From: an uncultured Lachnospiraceae bacterium
GTDB lineage: Bacteria > Bacillota > Clostridia > Lachnospirales > Lachnospiraceae
Length of the DNA: 53,005 nucleotides
Assembly (NCBI GenBank): GCA_947626715.1
Contig: CANQTG010000006.1
Coordinates: 1-53,005, forward strand
Direction: 5' to 3'
Shown: piece by piece, positions 27,288 through 35,949 of the stretch
Layout of the letters: every line of letters starts with the position of its first letter
Position numbering within the stretch: position 1 is the stretch's first letter
The notes under the pieces: model-generated
The model's database searches: none
Seen by the model: the letters and a program-made list of their open reading frames with translations, nothing else
What the model was told of the DNA's origin: nothing
Program-made: the position numbers and the translations under genes

Positions 27288-28148
27288 ATGTGGTATGCGG
27301 GATTGCTTTTCATTCTGCTCATACTGATATTTGGGATCGCGGTGATCGTCCGCGATATGCACCGTTTTGTAGTCGTACCGTATGAGCTGAAGTCGAAAAA
27401 GATAAAAAAGAAATATACCTTTGTTATGCTCTCCGACCTGCATAATAAATCGTACGGCCACAGGAATGAAACGCTGATCCGTGCGATCGAAGCGCTGCAT
27501 CCTGACTGCGTGATGACGGCGGGCGATCTGTATACTTCGGAAAAAAGGGGAGGCTGCGACAATGCTTTGGCGCTGATGAAAGCCTTATCAGCGCGTTTTC
27601 CCGTCTATGCCGCGAACGGGAACCATGAGCAGAAAACGGCGGAAGTGACCTCGGTCTTTGGGGACAGATATCTTCGCTATTCGCAGGCGCTTGCGGAAAT
27701 GGGCGTCGTGCAGCTGATAAACGAGCATGTGATCCTGCCGGAGCAGAATCTGGACATCTGCGGGCTACAGATATCGAGGGAGTATTTCCGGCATTTTCAA
27801 AAAAAAGAGATGCCAAAGGGCTATGTCGCCTCTCTGGCCGGGAAGGCCGACCGGGACCGTTTTCAGATCCTGCTGGCGCACAATCCCATGTATTTTCCGG
27901 AATATGCGGAGTGGGGAGCGGATCTGGTGCTTTCCGGGCACATGCATGGCGGGATCATACGCCTCCCGTATCTGGGCGGGGTCGTTTCCCCGTCGGTCGG
28001 GCTGTTTCCTAAGTATGACGGCGGCAGATTTCAAGAGGGAAGCAGCACGATGCTGCTGGGAAGAGGATTGGGGACGCATACGCTTCCGGTGCGTATGTGG
28101 AATCCGGGAGAGATCGTACTGGTGAGGCTGCTGCCGGAGGATAAATAA
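27288..28148 (+). CDS. Membrane-anchored metallophosphoesterase (YkuE-like)
   Basis: A 286-residue calcineurin-like phosphoesterase. An N-terminal hydrophobic helix (about 2-18) anchors it, then metal motifs in order: LSDLHN, AGDL, NGNHE, LLAHNP and SGHMHGG. The set is the dimetal site of the family. Close relatives such as YkuE are membrane-associated and of unclear substrate (UDP-type lipid precursors are suggested for some). GGGAG precedes ATG 27288. It is the first gene of a probable operon with scpA and scpB. Confidence 0.85.
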   Translation: MWYAGLLFILLILIFGIAVIVRDMHRFVVVPYELKSKKIKKKYTFVMLSDLHNKSYGHRNETLIRAIEALHPDCVMTAGDLYTSEKRGGCDNALALMKALSARFPVYAANGNHEQKTAEVTSVFGDRYLRYSQALAEMGVVQLINEHVILPEQNLDICGLQISREYFRHFQKKEMPKGYVASLAGKADRDRFQILLAHNPMYFPEYAEWGADLVLSGHMHGGIIRLPYLGGVVSPSVGLFPKYDGGRFQEGSSTMLLGRGLGTHTLPVRMWNPGEIVLVRLLPEDK

Positions 28149-28161
28149 CGGGGAGAAAGAC

Positions 28162-28911
28162 ATGGCGATTACGGTAAAACTGGAGGCGTTCGAGGGGCCG
28201 TTGGATCTGCTGCTGCATTTGATCGATAAAAATAAAGTCGATATCTATGATATCCCGATCGCGGAGATCACGGATCAATATTTAGATTATGTCCGCCAGC
28301 TCGGAGGCGAAGATATGAACGTTATGAGCGAGTTCCTCGTTATGGCGGCGACCCTGATCGATATCAAGTGCAGAATGTTGCTGCCGCGTGAAGTCACGGA
28401 GGAAGGGGAAGAAGAGGATCCTCGGGCGGAGCTGGTCGAAAAGCTGTTAGAATATAAGATGTATAAATATATGTCTTATGAATTGAAGGACCGGCAGATC
28501 GACGCGCAGCGCAGTCTGTATAAGGCGTGTACGATGCCTAGAGAGATCGAGGAATATTCGGAGCCGATCGATTATGAAGAACTGCTCGGCGATATGACCC
28601 TGCGGCGGCTGCATGGGATCTTTGCGGACATGCTGAAGCGGCAGAGCGACCGGATCGACCCGATACGGAGCCAGTATGGCAGGATAGAAAAGGACGAGAT
28701 CAACATGGACGAAAAGTCCGCTTACATAGAGGCGTATGTACGCGAGCATAAGAGGGTCAGCTTTCGCGAGCTGTTAGAGAAGCAGAACAGCAAGATGGAA
28801 ATGATCGTGACATTTCTTGTGATCTTGGAGCTGATCAAGACGGGACAGGCCCGTGTGGAGCAGGAGGATATCTTTGCCGATATCCTGATCCTGTATGTAG
28901 AGGCCGCATGA
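28162..28911 (+). CDS. scpA: Segregation and condensation protein A
   Basis: A 249-residue ScpA, the kleisin partner of SMC in chromosome condensation. The N-terminal signature ITVKLEAFEGPLDLLLHLID and DIYDIPIAEITDQYL is unmistakable, and the C-terminal winged-helix segment reads VTFLVILELIKTGQARVEQE. It is 28 nt before scpB, as in Bacillus and most Firmicutes. Confidence 0.97.
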   Translation: MAITVKLEAFEGPLDLLLHLIDKNKVDIYDIPIAEITDQYLDYVRQLGGEDMNVMSEFLVMAATLIDIKCRMLLPREVTEEGEEEDPRAELVEKLLEYKMYKYMSYELKDRQIDAQRSLYKACTMPREIEEYSEPIDYEELLGDMTLRRLHGIFADMLKRQSDRIDPIRSQYGRIEKDEINMDEKSAYIEAYVREHKRVSFRELLEKQNSKMEMIVTFLVILELIKTGQARVEQEDIFADILILYVEAA

Positions 28912-28939
28912 GCCGCCTAAGTGGAAGGAAGGTACCGAT

Positions 28940-29509
28940 TTGGAAAGGAAAAAAGCGGAGGCGGTCATAGAAGCCGTGCTCTTTACAATGGGAGAATCCG
29001 TGCCGCTCTCGAAGCTGGCGGCTGTGATAGAGGAAGATAATAAAACGACGCGCGAGATCATAGAGGGGCTGGCGCAGCGCTATGAAGGAGAAGAGAGCGG
29101 CATTTCCATTATCGAACTGGACGACGCCTATCAGATGTGCACGAAAAAGGAGATGTATGAATATCTGGTCAAGATCGCGAAAGCGCCAAAAAAGTATGTC
29201 CTGACGGACGCGCTTTTGGAAACGCTCTCTATCATCGCCTACAAGCAGCCCGTTACAAGGCTGGAGGTGGAGAAGGTGCGCGGCGTCAACAGCGACCATT
29301 CGGTGAACCGTCTGGTGGAGCTGGGGCTTGTAGAAGAGGTAGGCAGAATGGACGCGCCGGGGCGGCCCTTGATGTTCGGCACTACGGAGGAGTTTCTGCG
29401 CAGCTTTGGCGTCAGCTCGCTCGACGGCCTTCCGACTCTCGATGCGGAACAGATCGACGATTTCAGACATCAGGCTGAGGAAGAGGTCGAGATGAAGGTG
29501 GATATCTAA
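28940..29509 (+). CDS. scpB: Segregation and condensation protein B
   Basis: A 189-residue ScpB with two winged-helix domains; it binds ScpA in the SMC complex. Markers are the N-terminal EAVLFTMGESVPLSKLAAVI and the central ETLSIIAYKQPVTRLEVEKV plus RVNSDHSVNRLVELGLVEEV-like segment GVNSDHSVNRLVELGLVEEV. The start is TTG at 28940, with GGAAGG upstream, which fits the family N-terminus MERKKAEAV. Confidence 0.96.
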   Translation: MERKKAEAVIEAVLFTMGESVPLSKLAAVIEEDNKTTREIIEGLAQRYEGEESGISIIELDDAYQMCTKKEMYEYLVKIAKAPKKYVLTDALLETLSIIAYKQPVTRLEVEKVRGVNSDHSVNRLVELGLVEEVGRMDAPGRPLMFGTTEEFLRSFGVSSLDGLPTLDAEQIDDFRHQAEEEVEMKVDI

Positions 29510-29561
29510 AGAAAGGACGGGCTCAGACGGCCCATAAAAAGAAAAGAAGGGAGATACTAAA

Positions 29562-30242
29562 ATGAAACGTTCCGAGATCAACAACTGTATCCGTTATATG
29601 GAGGCGCTGGCGGCAAAGCATGGCTTTGAGCTCCCGCCGTTCTGTAAATGGACGCCGCAGGAATGGCAGGAGAAAAATCACGAATACGACGAGATACGGG
29701 ATAATATGCTGGGCTGGGATATTACGGATTATGGGCTGGGAGACTGGGAAAAGGTCGGCTTTGCCCTGATCACGATCCGCAACGGCAACCAGAACGATCC
29801 CAAGTATAAGAAGGTATACGCGGAGAAGCTCCTCATGCTGAAGGAGGGGCAGCATTCCCCTATGCATTTCCATTGGAAAAAGAGCGAGGATATCATCAAC
29901 CGGGGCGGCGGCGTATTGGTTATTCATGTTTATAACGATAAGGGAGACGGGAGCTTTGCCGATACGGATGTCCTTGTCAATAGCGACGGACGTTCCTATT
30001 ATGTACCGGCCGGTACGGGAGTGGAGCTTGCGCCCGGAGAGAGCATTACGCTCTGGCCGCACCAGTACCATGATTTTGACGTGAAGCCGGGGACGGGCGA
30101 CGTGCTGATCGGCGAAGTGTCGATGTGCAACGACGACAATACGGACAACCGTTTTTATGAGGAAATGGGAAGATTTCCCAAGATCGAAGAGGACGAAGAA
30201 CCCTATCGCCTGCTCTGCTTCGAATATCCGGCGGCGCGCTGA
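29562..30242 (+). CDS. D-lyxose ketol-isomerase
   Basis: A 226-residue cupin protein matching the D-lyxose isomerase family (formerly DUF1498), which interconverts D-lyxose and D-xylulose. Metal-site residues are in MHFHWKKSEDIINRGGG (HxH and E) and the later LWPHQYHDF histidine; the N-terminus MKRSEINNCIRYMEALA is typical of the family. It stands alone between scpB and a carboxypeptidase, without sugar-transport genes, so its physiological substrate in this organism is not shown. Confidence 0.88.
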   Translation: MKRSEINNCIRYMEALAAKHGFELPPFCKWTPQEWQEKNHEYDEIRDNMLGWDITDYGLGDWEKVGFALITIRNGNQNDPKYKKVYAEKLLMLKEGQHSPMHFHWKKSEDIINRGGGVLVIHVYNDKGDGSFADTDVLVNSDGRSYYVPAGTGVELAPGESITLWPHQYHDFDVKPGTGDVLIGEVSMCNDDNTDNRFYEEMGRFPKIEEDEEPYRLLCFEYPAAR

Positions 30243-30275
30243 CGCTTTTTCGGTGCGCGTCCTTTCTTTTTCCTA
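30241..30275 (+). terminator. Possible terminator after D-lyxose isomerase
   Basis: GACGC (30241-30245) can pair with GCGTC (30257-30261), followed by CTTTCTTTTTCC. The stem is short and overlaps the stop codon. Confidence 0.4.
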
Positions 30276-30289
30276 TGCAGACTGGTTAG

Positions 30290-30470
30290 ACTGCTGGCCG
30301 TGGGGAACGGCATGAGCCTTGTGATGTGCGTTTCTCCGCTTTTTCTATTTAGATTAACGGCCGCAGGGCTTGGCGTGAGCTTTTCCGGTATGCATTTCTC
30401 CGCTTTTCCTGTTCAGACTAACGGGTGCCGGGAACGGCATGAGCCTTGCCGGTATGTCTCCCTTTGTTTT
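30290..30470 (+). repeat. Three imperfect copies of a 63/64-bp repeat
   Basis: Anchors CATGAGCCTTG (30311), CGTGAGCTTTT (30374) and CATGAGCCTTG (30438) are 63 and 64 nt apart. Other shared words are TTTCTCCGCTTTT (about 30331 and 30395) and AACGG(C/G). Units are diverged. The spacing is not a multiple of three and no frame is maintained, so it is non-coding. It fills the gap between the isomerase and the next carboxypeptidase gene. Confidence 0.75.
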
Positions 30471-30508
30471 TTCATATATATAGAAGGAAAAAACGACGGG
30501 ATGATGAC

Positions 30509-31975
30509 ATGAGAGGGAAAAAACGAGTATGCGCGATCTGCGCCGCGGCGTTGGCGGCGCTTATGGCGTTTGGGACGCTGTGCGGCGGCGGGACGGGTCT
30601 TTGGCCGAAGGTGAAGACTGCGCCGACGGCGGCGGAGGCTATGCGGGCAGAGATGGAGATTGTGCAGAAAGGGGCAAAGGTTGAGCGGGAAGAGCCGCAG
30701 ACTACGCCAACGACAATGAAAGCAGAGAAGCCGGAAACCGAGTCGACCGAGCCGCAGGACAAGGAGGAGGCCGCGCTGACGGCCGCCCTTCATGCAAAGG
30801 CGGCGGCACTGGTGGATATGGACAGCGGCAGGGTCTTATATGGAAAAAACGCATATGAAGCGCTGCCGATGGCGAGCACGACGAAGATCATGACCTGTAT
30901 TCTGGCTCTGGAAGAGGGCGGCAGGGAGGATATGGTAACGGTTTCCGCCTATGCGGCGGGACAGCCAAAGGTACGGTTGGGAATGCAGAAGGGAATGTCC
31001 TATCGAATGGACGACCTTCTGCATTCTCTTATGCTGGAATCGCACAACGATTCCGCGGTGGCGATCGCGGAGCAGATCGGGGCAAGAGAGCTCTCGCTGC
31101 CGGAGCCCGCTAAGCGCTCTAAGGAGCAGAGCAGGGAGGCGGTAAAGGTTTTCTGCGATAAAATGACCGGAAAGGCCCGTGAGATCGGCTGTAAGGAGAC
31201 CTGCTTTCTGACCCCGAACGGACTGGATGCCGAGGTGGAGACAGAGACGGGGAAAAAACTGACGCACAGTACGACGGCGGCCGATCTGGCGAAGATCATG
31301 CGCTACTGCGTAACGCTCTCGCCGGAAAGAGCCGCGTTTTTGGAGATCACGCGGACGCTCTCTTATTCCTTCACGGACGGGAGCGGAAAGCAGAGCTATC
31401 GCTGTGAAAATCATAACGCGTTCCTGAACATGATGGACGGCGCGCTTTCCGGCAAGACCGGCTTTACCAGCCGCGCGGGCTACTGCTACGTGGGCGCTTT
31501 GGAGCAGGACGGGGAAAGATACGCGCTGGCGCTTCTGGGCTGCGGCTGGCCCGGGCATAAGAGCTGGAAATGGACGGACAGCCGCCGCCTCTTTTCCTAT
31601 GGTTTGGAGAATTATGAATACCGGGAGGCCGCGCCAAGCGTCGTACTGGAACCGGCTTTCGTCGAAAACGGCGCGCCTGCGGACGGCAATCCGTGGCACA
31701 GCGTATCGGTCAGCCTAAAGAAAGAGGAAAAGGCGCTGCCGCTGCGGCTTTTGATGAAGGACTCGGAGCGTATAGAGGCGCAGGCGGAGCTTGCCAAGAC
31801 CCTGCCCGCCCCGGTGAAGGAGGGGACGGCGGCGGGCTGCGTATCCTATTATTTGGTCGACGGGACAGGGAAAAGGGAACTGCTTGCGCAGGAGGCGGTG
31901 TATGCCGGGGAGTCGGTAGAAAAAAAGGATTTCCTTTTCATGCTGGAATTTGTCTTACGGAGCTTCCTGCCATGA
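30509..31975 (+). CDS. Second D-alanyl-D-alanine carboxypeptidase (S11 type)
   Basis: A 488-residue S11 peptidase with a signal/anchor helix at the N-terminus, then an acidic low-complexity linker of about 70 residues rich in Glu, Thr and Pro. Catalytic motifs are STTK in MASTTKIMT, SHN in SHNDSAVAIAE and KTG in SGKTGFTSRAGYC. It is longer than the first enzyme (25713-26912) and ends in a hydrophobic C-terminus (DFLFMLEFVLRSFL), which may be the anchor. The start is uncertain because the ribosome site is weak; the frame is open further upstream over the repeat. Probably acts in cell-wall or spore peptidoglycan trimming. Confidence 0.88.
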   Translation: MRGKKRVCAICAAALAALMAFGTLCGGGTGLWPKVKTAPTAAEAMRAEMEIVQKGAKVEREEPQTTPTTMKAEKPETESTEPQDKEEAALTAALHAKAAALVDMDSGRVLYGKNAYEALPMASTTKIMTCILALEEGGREDMVTVSAYAAGQPKVRLGMQKGMSYRMDDLLHSLMLESHNDSAVAIAEQIGARELSLPEPAKRSKEQSREAVKVFCDKMTGKAREIGCKETCFLTPNGLDAEVETETGKKLTHSTTAADLAKIMRYCVTLSPERAAFLEITRTLSYSFTDGSGKQSYRCENHNAFLNMMDGALSGKTGFTSRAGYCYVGALEQDGERYALALLGCGWPGHKSWKWTDSRRLFSYGLENYEYREAAPSVVLEPAFVENGAPADGNPWHSVSVSLKKEEKALPLRLLMKDSERIEAQAELAKTLPAPVKEGTAAGCVSYYLVDGTGKRELLAQEAVYAGESVEKKDFLFMLEFVLRSFLP

Positions 31976-32035
31976 CGATTTTTGCGTTTTTTTGAAAATT
32001 TCATCTTTTTGAAGCTAGGCAGGGCGATTCTTTTA

Positions 32036-32044
32036 TGATATACT
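32036..32044 (+). promoter_or_regulatory. Extended -10 promoter of the carboxyltransferase operon
   Basis: TGATATACT: TG plus one base plus TATACT at 32039-32044, an extended -10 box, 83 nt before the first gene. A good -35 box was not found at 17 nt. Confidence 0.5.
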
Positions 32045-32126
32045 ACACTAAATGCGACAGGGCGAACTATGCCTTTTTGCAAAATATGTTTTTATTTTTT
32101 TACTTTTATATATGGAGGGCTGAAAC

Positions 32127-33557
32127 ATGAGTACTATTTCACAGGCGAGTCAAAGAATTACCGCTTTGCTCGATGAAAACAGTTTCGTTGAGATCGGCGC
32201 GCGCGTTACGGCGAGAGCGACGGATTTCAATCTGAAACAGACGCAGACTCCTTCTGACGGCGTTGTGACCGGCTATGGAGTGATCGACGGCAGTCTTGTG
32301 TATGTATACAGCCAAGACGCTTCTGTCTTAAACGGCAGCGTCGGCGAAATGCACGCGAAAAAGATTGCGAATCTCTACGATCTGGCGTTAAAGACGGGAG
32401 CTCCCGTGATCGGTCTGATCGAATCCGCAGGACTGCGGCTTCAGGAGGCGACGGACGCCTTGAACGCGTTCGGGGAGATCTATAAAAAGCAGGTTCTCGC
32501 GAGCGGCGTGATCCCGCAGATCACCGCGGTTTTCGGCGCGTGCGGCGGCGGGCTTGCCCTGATCCCGACCCTGACGGATTTTACCTTTATGGAAGAAAAG
32601 AGCGCAAAGCTTTTCGTAAATTCTCCGAACGCGCTCGACGGCAATACGACGGAGAAGTGCAACAGCGCGTCGGCGGCTTTCCAGAGCGAGGAAGCCGGTA
32701 TCGTAGATGTGGTGGCGGACGAGGGGACGATCTTAGAAAAGATCCGCGAGCTGGTCTCTATGCTCCCTGCGAACAATGAGGACGACGCTTCTTACGAAGA
32801 GTGCACGGACGATCTGAACAGGGCGTGCGATGAGCTTGTAAACTGCGCAGGGGATACCTCGATCGCGCTTTCCATGATCTCCGATCATAATGTATTCTTT
32901 GAGACGAAAGAGAATTATGCAAAAGAGATGGTAACGGGCTTTTTGAAATTAAACGGCGTTACCGTAGGCGCTGTCGCGAACAGGACGGAGCTTTGCGATA
33001 CGGAAGGCAATGTAACGGAGAAATTTGACGCGGCCCTGACGGTGAACGGCTGCGAGAAGGCGGCGGATTTCGTCCGTTTCTGCGACGCGTTTGAGATCCC
33101 CGTTTTGACGCTGACCAATGTAAAGGGATACGAGGCGACGATCGGTTCCGAAAAAGGGATCGCAAAAGCGGCGGCGAAGCTGACGGCGGCGTTTGCGGAG
33201 GCTACGGTGCCCAAAGTAAACGTGATCATCGGGAAAGCGTTCGGCAGCGCTTATGTGGCGATGAACTCCAAAGCGCTCGGCGCGGATATCACGATCGCAT
33301 GGCCGGATGCGGAGATCGGTACGATGGACGCGAAGCTGGCGGCGAAGATACTCTGTGACGGACAGGGCGCGGAAGCGATCGACGCGTGCGCAAAGGAATA
33401 TCAGAGACTGCAGACCAGCGTAGAGAGCGCGGCGGCAAGAGGCTATGTGGATGAGATCGTAGAGGCGGCGGATACGCGCAAATACATAATCGGCGCGTTT
33501 GAAATGCTCTTTACCAAGAGAGAGGACCGTCCGGTGAAAAAGCATGGAACAGTATAA
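32127..33557 (+). CDS. Acyl-CoA carboxyltransferase subunit (MmdA/12S-like)
   Basis: A 476-residue crotonase-fold carboxyltransferase resembling methylmalonyl-CoA decarboxylase alpha and the transcarboxylase 12S subunit. Two carboxyltransferase halves are visible: the first has GAPVIGLIESAGLRLQEATD and FGACGGGLALIPTLTDF, the second VLTLTNVKGYEATIGSEKGI and KAFGSAYVAMNSKALGAD. It would move CO2 from an acyl-CoA to carboxybiotin, or the reverse. It heads a five-gene set with OadG-like, BCCP, OadB and OadA proteins. GGAGGG lies about 7 nt before ATG. The acyl-CoA substrate is not fixed by sequence reading. Confidence 0.85.
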   Translation: MSTISQASQRITALLDENSFVEIGARVTARATDFNLKQTQTPSDGVVTGYGVIDGSLVYVYSQDASVLNGSVGEMHAKKIANLYDLALKTGAPVIGLIESAGLRLQEATDALNAFGEIYKKQVLASGVIPQITAVFGACGGGLALIPTLTDFTFMEEKSAKLFVNSPNALDGNTTEKCNSASAAFQSEEAGIVDVVADEGTILEKIRELVSMLPANNEDDASYEECTDDLNRACDELVNCAGDTSIALSMISDHNVFFETKENYAKEMVTGFLKLNGVTVGAVANRTELCDTEGNVTEKFDAALTVNGCEKAADFVRFCDAFEIPVLTLTNVKGYEATIGSEKGIAKAAAKLTAAFAEATVPKVNVIIGKAFGSAYVAMNSKALGADITIAWPDAEIGTMDAKLAAKILCDGQGAEAIDACAKEYQRLQTSVESAAARGYVDEIVEAADTRKYIIGAFEMLFTKREDRPVKKHGTV

Positions 33558-33578
33558 AGGGAAAGGACGATACTTAAT

Positions 33579-34346
33579 ATGAAAAGACGATTGCTGATAT
33601 TAGGTATGATTACCTGCCTCCTGCTGGGCCTGAGCGCCTGCGGTTCCGAAAAGAAAGAGACGGCGGGGAATCCGCTGATCACGGAAGAACAGGCAGCGGC
33701 GTATGCGGATCAACTGATCGAGAGTATCAACGCCGTTGTGCAGCAGGGCGCGGAAGATCAGTATTACGGCGACGCAGTGCTTTCGGCCGCGTTCAGCAGC
33801 TGGAAGTCGGCGCAGGAGGATATGGGAAGCTATCTGGGTGTTCTCGACCATGAGGTGGAGATCGGCGAGAAATCCACGATCATCACGACTCGGATAGACG
33901 GCGCAGTGCGCGATGCAGAGGTAGAGGTCATACTGGATAAGGAGCTGGCGCTGACTTCGATCACAACGAACGTGCAGTACAGCTTTGGCGAACTGATGAC
34001 GAACGCGGCGTTAAACACCGTAATCGGTATGGGTACCGTATTTGCGGTGCTGATCCTGATCTGTATCATTATCTCGGCGTTTGTGCTGATACCTCGGATA
34101 CAGGCGGCGTTTACCTCCGGCAAAAAGACGAAGGAAACGCAGGATCAGACGGGGAAAGAGACGGCGCAGAGCGCGCCTGTAACGGAGAGCGCGGCGCAGG
34201 TACAGGAAGAAGAGCTGACGGACGATCTGGAACTGGTCGCAGTCATTGCCGCGGCGGTCGCGGCCAGCGAGGGGGCGGCTTCTACGGACGGATTCGTAGT
34301 AAGGAGCATACGCCGGGCAAATACAAATAAATGGCAGAGAGCCTAA
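33579..34346 (+). CDS. OadG-like gamma subunit with N-terminal lipoprotein domain
   Basis: The 255-residue protein begins with a lipoprotein signal, lipobox LSAC, Cys about 21. An extracytoplasmic domain of about 100 residues follows (DUF3887-like: ITEEQAAAYADQLIESINAV and SYLGVLDHEVEIGEKSTII). A transmembrane helix at about 145-170 and an OadG-type tail (IAAAVAASEGAASTDGFVVR, then SIRRANTNKWQRA) complete it. OadG anchors and stabilises the decarboxylase complex. The extra domain makes it longer than classical OadG (about 80-100 residues). Confidence 0.75.
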   Translation: MKRRLLILGMITCLLLGLSACGSEKKETAGNPLITEEQAAAYADQLIESINAVVQQGAEDQYYGDAVLSAAFSSWKSAQEDMGSYLGVLDHEVEIGEKSTIITTRIDGAVRDAEVEVILDKELALTSITTNVQYSFGELMTNAALNTVIGMGTVFAVLILICIIISAFVLIPRIQAAFTSGKKTKETQDQTGKETAQSAPVTESAAQVQEEELTDDLELVAVIAAAVAASEGAASTDGFVVRSIRRANTNKWQRA

Positions 34347-34364
34347 TCACAGGAGGAAATAAAG

Positions 34365-34736
34365 ATGAAAAATTATACCATTACCGTAAATGGAAACGTA
34401 TATGACGTAGTAGTAGAAGAGGGCGCATCCACAGGCGCTCCGGCGGCGGCTCCTAAGGCAGCGCCCAAAGCCGCTCCTAAGGCGGCTCCGGCGGCGGCTC
34501 CTAAGGCTGCGGCTGCGGCAGGCAGCATCAGAGTAGAGGCGGGCGCGGCAGGCAAGGTATTTAAGATTGAATCCAGCGTAGGACAGGCGCTGAAGGCCGG
34601 CGATCCTGTCGTGATCCTTGAAGCTATGAAAATGGAGATCCCGGTCGTCGCTCCGCAGGACGGTACCGTGGCAAGCATTGACGTGGCGGTTGGCGATCCT
34701 GTAGAGGCAGGCGCTTTACTTGCGACATTAAATTAA
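34365..34736 (+). CDS. Biotin carboxyl carrier protein
   Basis: A 123-residue carrier: an N-terminal beta strand region (MKNYTITVNGNVYDVVVEE), a flexible Ala/Pro/Lys linker (about 24-50) and the biotinyl domain with EAMKMEIPV; K89 is the biotin site. It shuttles CO2 between carboxyltransferases and the OadB membrane pump. The linker is of the length and type of OadA/MmdC tails. Confidence 0.93.
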   Translation: MKNYTITVNGNVYDVVVEEGASTGAPAAAPKAAPKAAPKAAPAAAPKAAAAAGSIRVEAGAAGKVFKIESSVGQALKAGDPVVILEAMKMEIPVVAPQDGTVASIDVAVGDPVEAGALLATLN

Positions 34737-34777
34737 ATACTGTCGTATGTATGTGACGACAACAGGAGGTCGATAAA

Positions 34778-35929
34778 ATGTCTTATATTTTGACAACTTT
34801 AGACAATCTGGTACATCAGACGGCATTTTTTAACTTAACTGTTGGAAACTACGTTATGATTGTAGTAGCTTGTGTATTTTTGTATCTTGCGATCGCAAAA
34901 GGCTTTGAACCGCTCCTTTTGACGCCGATCGCATTCGGTATGCTGCTCGTGAATATCTACCCGGATATCATGCTGTCGATCGAGGATTCCGCGAACGGTT
35001 CGGGCGGCCTGCTGTACTATTTCTACCTGTTGGACGAGTGGGCGATCCTGCCTTCGTTAATCTTTATGGGCGTAGGCGCGATGACCGACTTCGGCCCGCT
35101 GATCGCGAACCCTAAGAGCTTTCTTTTGGGCGCGGCGGCGCAGTTCGGTATCTTTGCGGCGTATTTTGGCGCGATTGCTATGGGCTTTAACGATAAGGCG
35201 GCGGCGGCGATCTCGATCATCGGCGGCGCGGACGGCCCGACTTCCATCTTTTTAGCGGGCAAGCTGGGACAGACGGCGCTGCTCGGCCCGATCGCGGTGG
35301 CGGCGTATTCCTATATGTCGCTGGTGCCGATTATCCAGCCGCCGATCATGAAGCTGCTCACGACCGAAAAGGAAAGAAAGGTCAAGATGGGACAGCTCCG
35401 TCCGGTTTCCAAACTGGAAAAGATCCTGTTCCCCATCATCGTTACGATCGTCGTATGTATGATCCTGCCGACGACGGCTCCGCTTGTCGGTATGCTGATG
35501 CTGGGCAATCTCTTCCGGGAGTCCGGCGTAGTAAGACAGCTCACGGATACCGCTTCAAACGCGTTGATGTATATCGTCGTTATCCTGCTGGGTACCTCCG
35601 TAGGGGCGACGACGAGCGCGGAGGCGTTTTTGAACTGGGATACGATCTGTATCGTTATCTTGGGCCTGATCGCGTTTGCGTTCGGTACGGCCGCGGGCGT
35701 GCTGTTCGGCAAGCTGATGTATAAACTTTCAGGCGGCAAGATCAATCCTCTGATCGGTTCCGCCGGCGTATCCGCGGTGCCGATGGCGGCCAGAGTGTCT
35801 CAGAAGGTCGGCGCGGAAGCGGATCCTACCAATTTCCTGCTCATGCACGCGATGGGGCCTAATGTAGCGGGCGTTATCGGTACGGCGGTTGCGGCGGGAA
35901 CCTTTATGGCCGTATTTGGAGTATTCTAA
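34778..35929 (+). CDS. oadB: Na+-translocating decarboxylase beta subunit
   Basis: A 383-residue polytopic membrane protein matching OadB/MmdB/GcdB: the membrane part that decarboxylates carboxybiotin and pumps Na+ outward. Signature segments include [20 protein letters not shown]-like [58 protein letters not shown] and [20 protein letters not shown]. It lies between BCCP and OadA genes with short gaps. Confidence 0.95.
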   Translation: MSYILTTLDNLVHQTAFFNLTVGNYVMIVVACVFLYLAIAKGFEPLLLTPIAFGMLLVNIYPDIMLSIEDSANGSGGLLYYFYLLDEWAILPSLIFMGVGAMTDFGPLIANPKSFLLGAAAQFGIFAAYFGAIAMGFNDKAAAAISIIGGADGPTSIFLAGKLGQTALLGPIAVAAYSYMSLVPIIQPPIMKLLTTEKERKVKMGQLRPVSKLEKILFPIIVTIVVCMILPTTAPLVGMLMLGNLFRESGVVRQLTDTASNALMYIVVILLGTSVGATTSAEAFLNWDTICIVILGLIAFAFGTAAGVLFGKLMYKLSGGKINPLIGSAGVSAVPMAARVSQKVGAEADPTNFLLMHAMGPNVAGVIGTAVAAGTFMAVFGVF

Positions 35930-35949
35930 GACAGGAGGGAAATGAAAAA

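Noticed and set aside
26903-27562. 219-codon minus-strand frame over repeats A and B and the metallophosphoesterase start
   Set aside because: Repeat-derived, antisense to a well-supported gene.
31990-32040. Similarity between TTTTTGAAGCTAGGCAGGG here and TTTTGAAGCTGATATTTAGG near 40620
   Set aside because: Only short shared words, unlinked genes; too weak to call a motif without counting occurrences.
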